From contig NZ_JUIV01000001.1 of the NCBI RefSeq assembly GCF_004151235.1, positions 434,001 to 498,000 of the forward strand: a DNA stretch of 64,000 nucleotides. The letters run 5' to 3'. The notes under the pieces were generated by a model. That model made no database searches. It was not told the DNA's origin and worked only from the letters and a program-made list of their open reading frames with translations. The number at the start of each line of letters is the position of its first letter. Position 1 is the first letter of the stretch. The DNA comes from Flavobacterium anhuiense (GTDB lineage Bacteria > Bacteroidota > Bacteroidia > Flavobacteriales > Flavobacteriaceae). Shown in pieces: positions 1 through 6,500 of the stretch. Made by a program: the position numbers and the translations under genes.

Positions 1-333
1 TTGCCAATAATATTTACTGTTTCCGATAATCCATTAATCATTGATCAACCTGAAGATAATCTCGATAATAAATATATCAGTGAAAAAATACATAGTATTA
101 TAAAAGATCAAAAGGAAAACAGACAATTACTTTTTATCACTCATAACCCTAACATACCTGTCCTATCTGATTCAGAGTATAATTTATTTTTAAACTATGA
201 AAATAAAATGTCTAAAAAATTGAAAGAAGGAAATGTTGACGATGTTAAAGATGATATTTTAAAAATATTAGAAGGGGGAGAAAATGCATTTAAAAAACGA
301 AAAGAAAAATATAATTTAGATTATGGAGTATAA
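1..333 (+). CDS. C-terminal part of a TrlF-like AAA ATPase (5' end outside window)
   Basis: The frame is open from the first base, so only the last 110 or so residues are present. They contain the second half of an ABC/SMC-type ATPase: a Walker B with D-loop (LIIDQPEDNLDN, about residues 12-23) and an H-loop (FITHNPNIPVL, about residues 45-55). The tail ends ILEGGENAFKKRKEKYN. This arrangement is what I know from the C-termini of TrlF and Spaf_1101-like AAA ATPases, large proteins often found in phage-defence islands. The next gene starts inside this one (11-base overlap), so the two are translationally coupled. Base composition is very AT-rich compared with the housekeeping genes further on. 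The ATPase family is well supported; the TrlF assignment is from memory of the tail pattern. Confidence 0.75.
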   Translation: MPIIFTVSDNPLIIDQPEDNLDNKYISEKIHSIIKDQKENRQLLFITHNPNIPVLSDSEYNLFLNYENKMSKKLKEGNVDDVKDDILKILEGGENAFKKRKEKYNLDYGV

Positions 334-2167
334 TGAAGCTAGTAAAAAGGAATTATTAGCTTCATTGTTAACTGATGCTTTTTCAAATGGTTCAGTTGAT
401 ACATCTAAAACAGAAGCAATATCTTTTCAGTTAAGAACAATTCCGGAACATGATAAAATTAAATTTCATGATTTTGTAAAGGATTATTTAAATCTATGCT
501 TTATCAATCAAATTGAACAAGAAAATATTAAGATTGAAGATTTTCAAGTAAATGAAGAGGGAGCAATAAATGATATATCTGAAGCTGAGTTAATAACAGA
601 AAAAATCGAAACGTCGAAATCTTTGGTTTCATTTACAGATTTGTTTGAAAAAATTAAAACTGAATTGAAAGATTATTTTATTAACTACAAAGGTTATTTC
701 ATAACTGAATTAATAAATGACAGAGCTTTTAGCTATAATTTAGTTTTCTTTTTTGAAGATAATTATCATGTTTCTCCTTTAAAAACGAGAGTCAAAAATA
801 AATTTGTAGATTATGAGTGCGAATTTATAAAGATTGACATTTCAAAAAAGATGGATTTAAATCCGGATAGTAATTACATATGTATCTTTTTATTAATGTC
901 GAAGATGAATAATAAAGAGGACTTGAGATTACTTAATGAAAACATAAAAGAATTTGTTGAAAGTTTTCAAGAATTTTTTTATCATTCTATAACTGGAAAA
1001 GATCAGGTATTATTATGTCAAAATACTAATCGTCGAGATGATTTTGTCGATGAAATTGATATAGTATTGTCTACATACATATCAAATGGAAAAATTAATT
1101 TTGAGGAAGAAAAAATTATAAAAAAATTATGTGCAAACTTTAAGTCTCCCTTAATATTTTATAAAATTTTAAGTGGGGGATTTAGTGGCTCTAAAGTATT
1201 AGAAATAAGACCGAAGAAAAACAACAATTTTGACAATGATAAAATTTATATAATTAAGTATGGATATCTAAGTGATGGAAAAATTAAGGAAGAAAAGGCA
1301 AATTTTAGTGAATTTATAAAAGGTAGTAAAGGATTCTTAAACTACACTGATGCGAGTTACGAAAAAACTTTGCATTATGAAGGTATATTATACAATTATG
1401 CGATTTCAGAAAATAGCAAAACCTCATATTCATTTAATGATATATTGAATAAAACTGACTTACCATATAATGATTTATTATTTAAAAGAGCTATTTTAGA
1501 CAAACTATTCAATGAAAATGAAGCTTTTATTAATTGGAGAGAAGATTATAATGAAACTAAAAGTAGTCGAACAGGAGATTTATATATAACATTTGTTAGT
1601 AGAGATAAAATTGAAAAATCTTTAAGTTATATTCTTAATGATGATATAAAAAGCAAAGAAATGTTAGATGATTTTGATAAGATTTCAAATTTTCAAATGA
1701 CATATAATGAAACGGTTTGTCATGGAGATTTACACACTGATAATTTTTTTATAGATGATGAGCAGAATGTCTATCTTATTGATTTTGGATTTACAAATAG
1801 AAGACATTCGATTTTAGATTATACATCATTAGAATGTTCTCTAAAATTTAAGCATTTTCCATTTTATCTAGAAAGCAGAGAATTAATTGAAATAGAAAGC
1901 GAATTACTTTTGGAAAGAACATTTGAAAGAACACATCAATTTGTTAGTACAAAAAGAACAGATGTAGTAGAATATTTAAATATGATCAGTACAATCAGAA
2001 ATAACTCAATAAAAGATTTATATAATAAGGCTGAAACAATTGAGTATTATATTTCTTTATATTTGATGACTATTAGACAAATTAGATATCCAAATATGAA
2101 TCAGCTATACGCTTGTCATTCTGCTAAGATTTTAGGAGATTATATTGTAAAATCTCTTTCATTATGA
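323..2167 (+). CDS. Protein with C-terminal APH/choline-kinase-like phosphotransferase domain, possible conflict-system kinase
   Basis: 614 residues. The first 270 or so residues match no domain I recognise. From about residue 280 a kinase fold of the aminoglycoside phosphotransferase type is visible: a glycine-rich loop (SGGFSGSK, 284-291), an IIKYG lysine near 312, a catalytic HGDLHTDN (467-474) and a metal-binding DFG (487-489). Catalytic residues appear intact. The length and the long N-terminal extension are unlike drug-resistance APH enzymes. The domain is reminiscent of the APH-like kinase described by Aravind's group as a ternary-complex associated domain (TCAD9) in bacterial conflict systems; that is inference from memory. 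It starts at ATG 323 inside the ATPase gene and is very AT-rich, consistent with a coupled, horizontally acquired pair. Fructosamine-kinase-like metabolism is an alternative but fits the partner less well. Confidence 0.75.
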   Translation: MEYNEASKKELLASLLTDAFSNGSVDTSKTEAISFQLRTIPEHDKIKFHDFVKDYLNLCFINQIEQENIKIEDFQVNEEGAINDISEAELITEKIETSKSLVSFTDLFEKIKTELKDYFINYKGYFITELINDRAFSYNLVFFFEDNYHVSPLKTRVKNKFVDYECEFIKIDISKKMDLNPDSNYICIFLLMSKMNNKEDLRLLNENIKEFVESFQEFFYHSITGKDQVLLCQNTNRRDDFVDEIDIVLSTYISNGKINFEEEKIIKKLCANFKSPLIFYKILSGGFSGSKVLEIRPKKNNNFDNDKIYIIKYGYLSDGKIKEEKANFSEFIKGSKGFLNYTDASYEKTLHYEGILYNYAISENSKTSYSFNDILNKTDLPYNDLLFKRAILDKLFNENEAFINWREDYNETKSSRTGDLYITFVSRDKIEKSLSYILNDDIKSKEMLDDFDKISNFQMTYNETVCHGDLHTDNFFIDDEQNVYLIDFGFTNRRHSILDYTSLECSLKFKHFPFYLESRELIEIESELLLERTFERTHQFVSTKRTDVVEYLNMISTIRNNSIKDLYNKAETIEYYISLYLMTIRQIRYPNMNQLYACHSAKILGDYIVKSLSL

Positions 2168-2219
2168 TTTTTGGAATTATTTTTCTGTAAGTAAAAACTT
2201 ATTTTTGAAAAGAAAACCA

Positions 2220-2398
2220 TATCTTTGTTATCGACAAAACATTTTATCGGTAACAGAGAACTTTGAAACTTTATAAGTTAACATAAGCGAAGCCCTCATT
2301 CACGTTGCTGGAGCTAGTGATAGCCCTAATCTCATTCGATAAGAATGTTTTGTCACAACCGAAGATGAGGGTTTCGTGCGTTTAATATTTTCAGAAAA
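2220..2398 (+). ncRNA. Structured 5' leader with interleaved inverted repeats (candidate pseudoknot RNA element)
   Basis: A TATCTTTG -7-like box lies at 2220-2227, without a good -33, so a transcript would begin near 2233. Arm A (2233-2249, GACAAAACATTTTATCG) pairs with arm A' (2337-2354) over 17 bp with one bulge. Arm B (2288-2300, CGAAGCCCTCATT) pairs with arm B' (2364-2376) over 13 bp including two wobbles. The order A, B, A', B' is interleaved, so the helices form either a pseudoknot or two alternative states. A small GCTA-GTGA-TAGC hairpin sits at 2313-2324, and 2227-2233 can alternatively pair with 2248-2254. The small gene at 2399 starts 22 bases after B'. I do not recognise a known riboswitch class. 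Confidence 0.5.
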
Positions 2399-2668
2399 AT
2401 GACAAAAGAAAATCAAAAACCAACACATCGTGATGTAGTGCCATCCGTAATTAATTTCCTTTCAGACGAATTGTTTGAGGGAGATTACAAAGAACAGCCC
2501 CTGTATTTGCAGGAAATCTTCGAGCTATTAATGCATACAGAGTTTGGCGACGATATCAATTTAAGGCAAAAAATACTGAGCTGTTTAAGAACCAGCAGAA
2601 ATCTGGCAGAAACGTTATCGCCATTTTCAGAGAAACAGATTTATAAAGCTTGTGCTAGTAATAGATAA
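2399..2668 (+). CDS. Small protein of unknown function (89 aa)
   Basis: An 89-residue, mostly helical, soluble-looking protein with no signal peptide or membrane segment. I do not recognise the family. The reading frame looks real: codon use is closer to the housekeeping genes than to the AT-rich kinase upstream, a structured leader precedes it (2220-2398), and a strong terminator follows the stop after about 20 bases. It therefore appears to be a monocistronic unit whose expression may be controlled by the leader. Visible features are a central acidic and aromatic stretch (FEGDYKEQPLYLQEIFELL) and one cysteine in each half of the C-terminal part (SCLRTSR and KACASNR). Confidence 0.65.
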   Translation: MTKENQKPTHRDVVPSVINFLSDELFEGDYKEQPLYLQEIFELLMHTEFGDDINLRQKILSCLRTSRNLAETLSPFSEKQIYKACASNR

Positions 2669-2688
2669 AGTCTTTCAATAAAAAGTTA

Positions 2689-2719
2689 AATCCCGACAAT
2701 TGGTATTGTCGGGATTTTG
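2689..2719 (+). terminator. Rho-independent terminator of the small gene at 2399
   Basis: A perfect 12-bp stem (2689-2700 with 2705-2716, AATCCCGACAAT) with a 4-base loop, followed by TTTG. It lies 20 bases after the stop at 2668. Confidence 0.85.
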
Positions 2720-2745
2720 TTATAAAAAATATATTTTCAGTATGT

Positions 2746-2778
2746 TTTGTTAAATTAATCTAAAATATACTACATTTG
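2746..2778 (+). promoter_or_regulatory. Bacteroidetes-type promoter for the short frame at 2810
   Basis: TTTG at 2746-2749 and TACATTTG at 2771-2778, separated by 21 bases, match the Bacteroidetes -33/-7 consensus (TTTG, TAnnTTTG). The predicted start is around 2785, about 25 bases before the ATG at 2810. Confidence 0.7.
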
Positions 2779-2809
2779 TATCTGTAATTAATAATAGAAA
2801 AAAATACAT

Positions 2810-2902
2810 ATGAAATTTTCATCAAGCCAATTTTTTGAACCTTTAGCGGGAAATTTTCCAGCTAATAGCTCAGGATGCGTATGTATTTTTATGAAATTAT
2901 GA
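2810..2902 (+). CDS. Short leader-like peptide, 30 aa, unit 1
   Basis: A 30-codon frame begins with MKFSSSQFFEPLAG and ends with SSGCVCIFMKL. It has its own consensus promoter upstream and a strong terminator 36 bases after its stop, so it forms a complete tiny transcription unit. Two cysteine codons (TGC GTA TGT) lie near the 3' end. The segment AGGATGC at 2872-2878, spanning the first of them, repeats the 3' arm of the downstream terminator (AGGACGC) with one wobble change, so it could pair with the 5' arm and act as an antiterminator. This is the layout of a transcription attenuator leader peptide, but no biosynthetic gene follows. Whether the peptide itself has a function is unknown. Confidence 0.5.
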   Translation: MKFSSSQFFEPLAGNFPANSSGCVCIFMKL

Positions 2903-2937
2903 TCTAGAATTTAGAGTCAAACTCATCATAGAATAGA

Positions 2938-2967
2938 AAAGCGTCCTCATTTTAGGACGCTTTTTTT
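2938..2967 (+). terminator. Terminator or attenuator hairpin after short peptide unit 1
   Basis: A 10-bp stem AAAGCGTCCT / AGGACGCTTT (2938-2947 with 2954-2963), loop CATTTT, followed by a run of T. The 5' arm can alternatively pair with AGGATGC at 2872-2878 inside the short frame. Confidence 0.85.
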
Positions 2968-3259
2968 GTTTTAAAGCTTTTCGATTTCGCTTAAAAAGCA
3001 CTTCGATTTTGCTCAGTGTGACAAAAGTGAACAACAAAATGATAAAGAAAACAAACCAGAACTAAAAAAACTAAAAAAATATTTAACCAAAATGTTTAAT
3101 GATTAATAAAAATAGAGAGATATAGTCTTGGAAAGTAATCTGATGAGTAACAGTCATTTGATACAAAAGTGAGATCTGCACCAGTTTGCGGACAGGAATT
3201 TCTTTACTTTTATTTTGGGTTTAACTAATTGATAATCAGAAAATTATTCTTAAAAAATA
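2968..3259. other. Intergenic stretch without a recognisable gene
   Basis: 292 bases between the first terminator and the second promoter. The left end (about 2980-3024) contains two degenerate half copies of the flavobacterial CTTCGACTCCGCTCAG-type repeat (TTCGATTTCGCT and CTTCGATTTTGCTCAGTGTGAC). The remainder is AT-rich and shows no frame with coding character; it may be the decayed remains of a gene once placed behind the first attenuator. Confidence 0.4.
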
Positions 3260-3292
3260 TTTGGAAATATGAATTTTTCCATCATATCTTTG
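3260..3292 (+). promoter_or_regulatory. Bacteroidetes-type promoter for the short frame at 3357
   Basis: TTTG at 3260-3263 and TATCTTTG at 3285-3292, spaced by 21 bases, match the consensus. The leader that follows contains a small hairpin (GAAAC/GTTTC, about 3304-3319) and then a CAA-rich unstructured stretch immediately before the ATG, a layout favourable for ribosome loading. Confidence 0.7.
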
Positions 3293-3356
3293 CCAAACAA
3301 ATTTGAAACAAAGCGTTTCAGAAAACAACAACAACAACAATTAAAAAATAAATAAA

Positions 3357-3452
3357 ATGAGTTTTAAATTATACATACACAACCCAGGATTAGTAGCCGC
3401 GGCTTCGGACCGTGAATGCTTTTACATGTCGGTGCATCAATATAGGCAATAG
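3357..3452 (+). CDS. Short leader-like peptide, 31 aa, unit 2
   Basis: A 31-codon frame begins MSFKLYIHNPGLVAAAS and ends DRECFYMSVHQYRQ. Like the unit upstream it has a consensus promoter, a short structured leader and its own terminator 24 bases after the stop. GGTGC at 3431-3435 inside the frame, a few codons after the single Cys codon, repeats part of the terminator's 3' arm (GGTGCTT, 3492-3498). It could pair with the 5' arm, again like an antiterminator. The peptide is not similar in sequence to unit 1 beyond a Cys codon near the end. The reverse-strand frame covering this segment (3390-3647) is judged a shadow. Confidence 0.5.
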   Translation: MSFKLYIHNPGLVAAASDRECFYMSVHQYRQ

Positions 3453-3476
3453 GATAGTTATATCGTATTTGTTATG

Positions 3477-3504
3477 AAGCACCTTTAATCGGGTGCTTTT
3501 TTTG
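3477..3504 (+). terminator. Terminator or attenuator hairpin after short peptide unit 2
   Basis: Stem AAGCACC / GGTGCTT (3477-3483 with 3492-3498) with a loop of eight bases, followed by TTTTT. The 5' arm is also complementary to GGTGC at 3431-3435 within the preceding short frame. Confidence 0.8.
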
Positions 3505-3517
3505 TGACTATTTGTTA

Positions 3518-3593
3518 GCCACGAAGGCACAAAGGCGCTAAGATTTAAGAAAAGATAAAAAAGAAAAACTTTGTGTCTTAGCGCCTTAGCGGC
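3518..3593. repeat. Imperfect inverted repeat, GCCACGAAGGC family
   Basis: Left arm 3518-3542 (begins GCCACGAAGGCACAAAGG) and right arm 3569-3593 (ends GCCTTAGCGGC) form a long hairpin of about 25 bp with mismatches. Related copies occur at 4504-4530, 17759-17785 and 17964-17994. Confidence 0.75.
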
Positions 3594-3730
3594 AAGAGAA
3601 AGAAATACGCAAAATAACTGCGCAGAACAATTGTAATATTTGTTCATGAAAGAATAAAAATGAAGTAAAAAAATAGGAACCGTTAGTAGTAAGTACTAAC
3701 AGTTTAAGTTTAACAATAAAAAATTTAAGG

Positions 3731-3889
3731 ATGAATCAAGAAATAGGATTTACGTCGGACCATAGTGGTCAAACAGATAAACTAGAGACAAGTGAACTGT
3801 CGTTTGCCTCAATTAAAAAGAAAGATTTGGAACTGATTAACCTATGGAAGGAGAGGGTGAATTTTAGGGAAATTATATATATCATTTAG
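3731..3889 (+). CDS. Short frame, 52 aa, unit 3 (uncertain)
   Basis: A 52-codon frame from ATG 3731 begins MNQEIGFTSDHSGQ and ends FREIIYII. A perfect 7-bp hairpin GTTAGTA-GTAAG-TACTAAC lies about 35 bases upstream, and a weaker hairpin with T-run follows the stop (3907-3924). It therefore repeats the layout of the two short frames upstream, but I see only an imperfect -7 box (AATATTTG, near 3637) and no antiterminator copy. The peptide is lysine/glutamate-rich in the middle and matches nothing I know. It could be a leader for the gene at 4001, the remnant of a longer gene, or chance. Confidence 0.3.
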   Translation: MNQEIGFTSDHSGQTDKLETSELSFASIKKKDLELINLWKERVNFREIIYII

Positions 3890-3906
3890 AGATATTTCTC
3901 TCTGGT

Positions 3907-3924
3907 AAAGCAAGGGTGCTTTTT
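3907..3924 (+). terminator. Weak hairpin with T-run ahead of the 190-aa gene
   Basis: AAAGCA-AGGG-TGCTTT followed by TT. The 6-bp stem could be a weak terminator or an attenuator, because the next gene starts 77 bases downstream without another clear promoter. Confidence 0.45.
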
Positions 3925-4000
3925 AACTTTTGTGATATTGGATTTCCCAGAAAACCTTCGATTTCCTGAGATTCCCATGAATTGCAAAAAAAAAAATGCC

Positions 4001-4504
4001 ATGCAAAACAATACACTAGAAAAATACAAAAAAGCAATTAGAAAAAAATACGAGATAGAAAAAGAAGGTAAATACTTTGATTATTTGTACAAGCCTTCTC
4101 GTGGAAAACTTCGTGATTTGTGCTGGTTGATTTTCGAAAACAACCCAACAAAGGATGACTTGAACGTCTTCAGCAACCTATTGGGCTTAGATTTCGATCA
4201 TAGCAAAAAGAATAAGTTTAAGGAGAAAAAGGATAAGTTCAGACCTATCGAAACTTTCTTCAAAGGAGAGACAGATCCGTCAAACATTGATGCTATAAAC
4301 ATGGCAGCTATTTTGGTCGATTTTGAACCACGTCCTTTTAAAAAGTTCTACGAAATGTCTAAAACTGAAGAAATAAAACCAGTTAAACGGATGGAGAAAG
4401 CTAAAGCAGTTTTTGAAAAAAAGAAATCTGCTAAAAAGGAGAAGCCTGAAAAAAAGTCTAAGAAAAGAAGTTTCTTTCTAGATTTAAAAAGCATGTTTTT
4501 CTAA
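4001..4504 (+). CDS. Basic protein of unknown function (about 167 aa)
   Basis: The frame is open from GTG 3932, with in-frame ATGs at 3977 and 4001. I prefer 4001 because the residues before it are low-complexity and carry no protein-like pattern; the longest form is 190 aa. The globular part (first 120 residues or so) contains PSRGKLRDLCWLIFE and RPIETFFKGETDPSNIDAIN, which look like a conserved domain, and a proline/phenylalanine stretch (VDFEPRPFKKFYEM). The tail is a lysine-rich, probably coiled, low-complexity segment ending in an aromatic FFLDLKSMFF. No signal peptide or membrane segment. It follows the series of short peptide/terminator units. I cannot assign a function; a nucleic-acid-associated role is only suggested by the charge. 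Confidence 0.65.
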   Translation: MQNNTLEKYKKAIRKKYEIEKEGKYFDYLYKPSRGKLRDLCWLIFENNPTKDDLNVFSNLLGLDFDHSKKNKFKEKKDKFRPIETFFKGETDPSNIDAINMAAILVDFEPRPFKKFYEMSKTEEIKPVKRMEKAKAVFEKKKSAKKEKPEKKSKKRSFFLDLKSMFF

Positions 4505-4800
4505 GGGTTTTGCCACGAAGGCGCTAGGACACAAAGTTTTTAGCCATAGATTAAAGGATTAAAAAGATTAAAAAAAATCTCCGAGATCTGCTGAATCTGC
4601 GAGAAACAAATCTTAGCGTTGCTTTGCGTAAACCTTAGCGCTTCTTGCGGTTAAAAAATCTAGCAAAGTCGCAAAGTTTTTAGCCACAGATTATAAGGAT
4701 TAAAAAGATTATTTAAAAAAATCTGCTTCAATCTGTTAGATCTGCGTGAAACAAATCTGAGCGCTCTTTGTAGTTAAAAAAAGCAATTATTAAAAAATTA
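4505..4800. repeat. Intergenic array of degenerate flavobacterial repeats
   Basis: About 300 bases with no gene. They hold a half copy of the GCCACGAAGGCGC repeat (about 4511-4535), followed by two diverged tandem copies of an element beginning TTTTTAGCCA(T/C)AGATTA (at about 4536 and 4677) and continuing with ATCTGC...ATCTGCG...AAACAAATCT. The copies differ by small gaps. The family also appears at 19526-19602, 34701-34846 and 57077-57141, where it folds into hairpins. Confidence 0.65.
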
Positions 4801-4805
4801 AAAAA

Positions 4806-5351
4806 ATGAAAACAACAGATAAAATTATTATTATCGATTTAGAAGCCACATGTTGGCAAGGCGCAGTCCCGAGGGGACAGCAGAATGAAATTATTGAAAT
4901 AGGTTTGGCGGTCTTAGATATTGAGACGGGAGAAATTTCGAAGAACAAAGGAATTTTAATTAAACCACAACGTTCTCATGTTAGTCCGTTTTGTACTGAA
5001 CTGACGACTATTACCCAAGATTTACTCGATAAAAACGGAGTGAGTTTTGAAGAGGCTGTTGGTTTGCTAATCGACGAATACAATCCAGATTTGTACACTT
5101 GGGCAAGTTACGGACAGTACGATTTGAATATGCTGACAAAACAATGTAAATCTTTTGGTATTCCGTATCCGATGGGAGAGGAGCATATCAATGTAAAAGA
5201 GCATTTTGCCGAAAAGTTTGGCTTGGTTAAACCAACAGGAATGAACGGCGCGCTTGCATTGCTGAATATTCCGCTAGAAGGAACACATCATCGCGGAATT
5301 GATGATGCTAAAAACATCGCTAAAATCTTGCATTGGTGCTTGAAAAACTAG
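4806..5351 (+). CDS. 3'-5' exonuclease, DEDDh family (ERI-1/KapD-like)
   Basis: 181 residues, one exonuclease domain filling the protein. The DEDDh catalytic set is visible: D11 and E13 in IIIDLEATC, D106 in GQYDLNML, and H162 with D167 in HHRGIDDAKNI. The LEATCW start and the RGQQNEIIEIG segment match the ERI-1/KapD branch rather than DnaQ or oligoribonuclease. Such enzymes trim the 3' ends of RNA or single-stranded DNA with two metal ions; the substrate here is unknown. The gene stands alone between repeats and the convergent dioxygenase gene, 6 bases away. A run of AAAAA immediately before the ATG fits the weak Shine-Dalgarno use of this phylum. Confidence 0.9.
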   Translation: MKTTDKIIIIDLEATCWQGAVPRGQQNEIIEIGLAVLDIETGEISKNKGILIKPQRSHVSPFCTELTTITQDLLDKNGVSFEEAVGLLIDEYNPDLYTWASYGQYDLNMLTKQCKSFGIPYPMGEEHINVKEHFAEKFGLVKPTGMNGALALLNIPLEGTHHRGIDDAKNIAKILHWCLKN

Positions 5352-5357
5352 AATGGT

Positions 5358-6296
5358 TTAAATCCACTCTCCAGCTGCATTATAATCATCTGGAAGATAA
5401 GTGAGATATTGAACCATTCGCGGTTTTTCACCTTTATTTGGTGTCGCACAATGCGGAAGCGCTTGATGCCAAATGATAAAATCTCCTGCTTCTCCTATAA
5501 TTGGCTTTGCTTGCAATGTCTGCAATGCTTTCTCTCTTGGTTTTTCATGAGGTTCGAGTTCGTCGAGCCATTGATCGATTTGATTATGAAAACCTGCAAC
5601 GCAATTAAAAGCGCCATCATCTGGTCCGCAATCGGTTAAATAAAGCAAACCCTGAAGGCCAAAAGGCATAGGTTTTTTCAAACTCATATCCCAATGAAGT
5701 GGACTTCCCAGAAAATTAAAATTCTCTGTTTCAGGCGGATTAAAACTTACCTTATCTATCGTTTTGTAAATTTTAGTGGTTTTATAAAGCTGTTCGTATG
5801 CTTTTTTAATTCTTGGAGAAAGGCGGTTTCGGTTTAAGGTTTCGTGATCAGAAAAATTAAGCATTAATCCTTTTTGATTTTCATGACGATCATACCAGCT
5901 TTCTTTGTTATTAGGATCCATTTTTAGATATTCCCAAATGGCTTTTTGAGTATCTTCGCAGTCTTCTTTTGAGATAGCATTTTTAACGATTACATAACCA
6001 TTTTGGTTCCAAAATTCTAAATCTTGTTCAGATAACACGTTTTCAATTAAATCTTCAGTTTCAATAGCAATACTTCGTTTTCTGTTATTGACCCATGTTT
6101 TAAAAGAATCAAAATCTGGTTTTTCTGAATATAAAAATTGTAAAGTATCCTCCATACCGATGCCTAATTGGTACAAGGTTTTAATTTCGTTGTTCCAGTT
6201 TGAATTGCTTAAATCTGCATTTTGTGGTTCAACAGCACGTTTCCATAATGATTCAAGAATATTCCAAGGCATAGTTCTCTGTTTAGGATAAATCAA
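5358..6296 (-). CDS. Phytanoyl-CoA dioxygenase family protein
   Basis: 312 residues. The second half shows the Fe(II)/2-oxoglutarate dioxygenase double-stranded helix: an HWD iron-binding pair in SPLHWDMSLKKP, the second iron histidine in WHQALPHCATPNKG, and the 2-oxoglutarate-binding arginine in KPRMVQYLTYLP. The N-terminal 90 residues are a helical extension ahead of the usual NGYVIVKNAISKEDC start of the family. The family hydroxylates diverse small molecules, including fatty acyl chains; the substrate is not evident. Its 3' end converges on the exonuclease gene with only 6 bases between the stops. Confidence 0.88.
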   Translation of the reverse strand: MIYPKQRTMPWNILESLWKRAVEPQNADLSNSNWNNEIKTLYQLGIGMEDTLQFLYSEKPDFDSFKTWVNNRKRSIAIETEDLIENVLSEQDLEFWNQNGYVIVKNAISKEDCEDTQKAIWEYLKMDPNNKESWYDRHENQKGLMLNFSDHETLNRNRLSPRIKKAYEQLYKTTKIYKTIDKVSFNPPETENFNFLGSPLHWDMSLKKPMPFGLQGLLYLTDCGPDDGAFNCVAGFHNQIDQWLDELEPHEKPREKALQTLQAKPIIGEAGDFIIWHQALPHCATPNKGEKPRMVQYLTYLPDDYNAAGEWI

Positions 6297-6371
6297 AAAT
6301 ACAGGTTTTAGGGTTCTGTATTCAAAGTAGAAATACTTGTTTTTTCTAGAGGAGCAATAACTTTTAGAAAA

Positions 6372-6414
6372 AAGAAATTCGTGTAAATTAGTGCAATTCG
6401 TGGCAAAAAAAATA
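6372..6414. repeat. Single arm of the GCCACGAATTGCAC repeat family
   Basis: GTGTAAATTAGTGCAATTCG followed by TGGC is one arm of the element that occurs as a full inverted repeat at 39559-39655. Confidence 0.5.
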
Positions 6415-6438
6415 TGTCTAGCTTAGACTGTTGATGAT

Positions 6439-6471
6439 TAACAAAAAAAAACGGCTGTCATTTGACAGCCG
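6439..6471 (-). terminator. Terminator of the acyl-CoA ligase gene
   Basis: CGGCTGTC-ATTT-GACAGCCG (6452-6471), with a run of A on the plus strand to its left, i.e. a T-run after the hairpin when read on the minus strand. It lies 30 bases after the stop of the ligase. Confidence 0.85.
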
Positions 6472-6500
6472 CTTTCGTTTGGTTATATTATTCTGATTTA

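Noticed and set aside
2220..2398. Retron-like non-coding RNA
   Set aside because: Terminal inverted repeats are present but no reverse transcriptase gene is near; the downstream 89-aa protein is not one.
3151..3180. CTGATGAG sequence resembling the start of a hammerhead ribozyme core
   Set aside because: The second conserved part (GAAA after stem II) and the flanking complementary stems are not present, so the match is only the 8-base motif.
3390..3647. 85-aa frame on the minus strand
   Set aside because: It runs antisense through the terminator and the repeat at 3518-3593 and has no coding character; judged a shadow.
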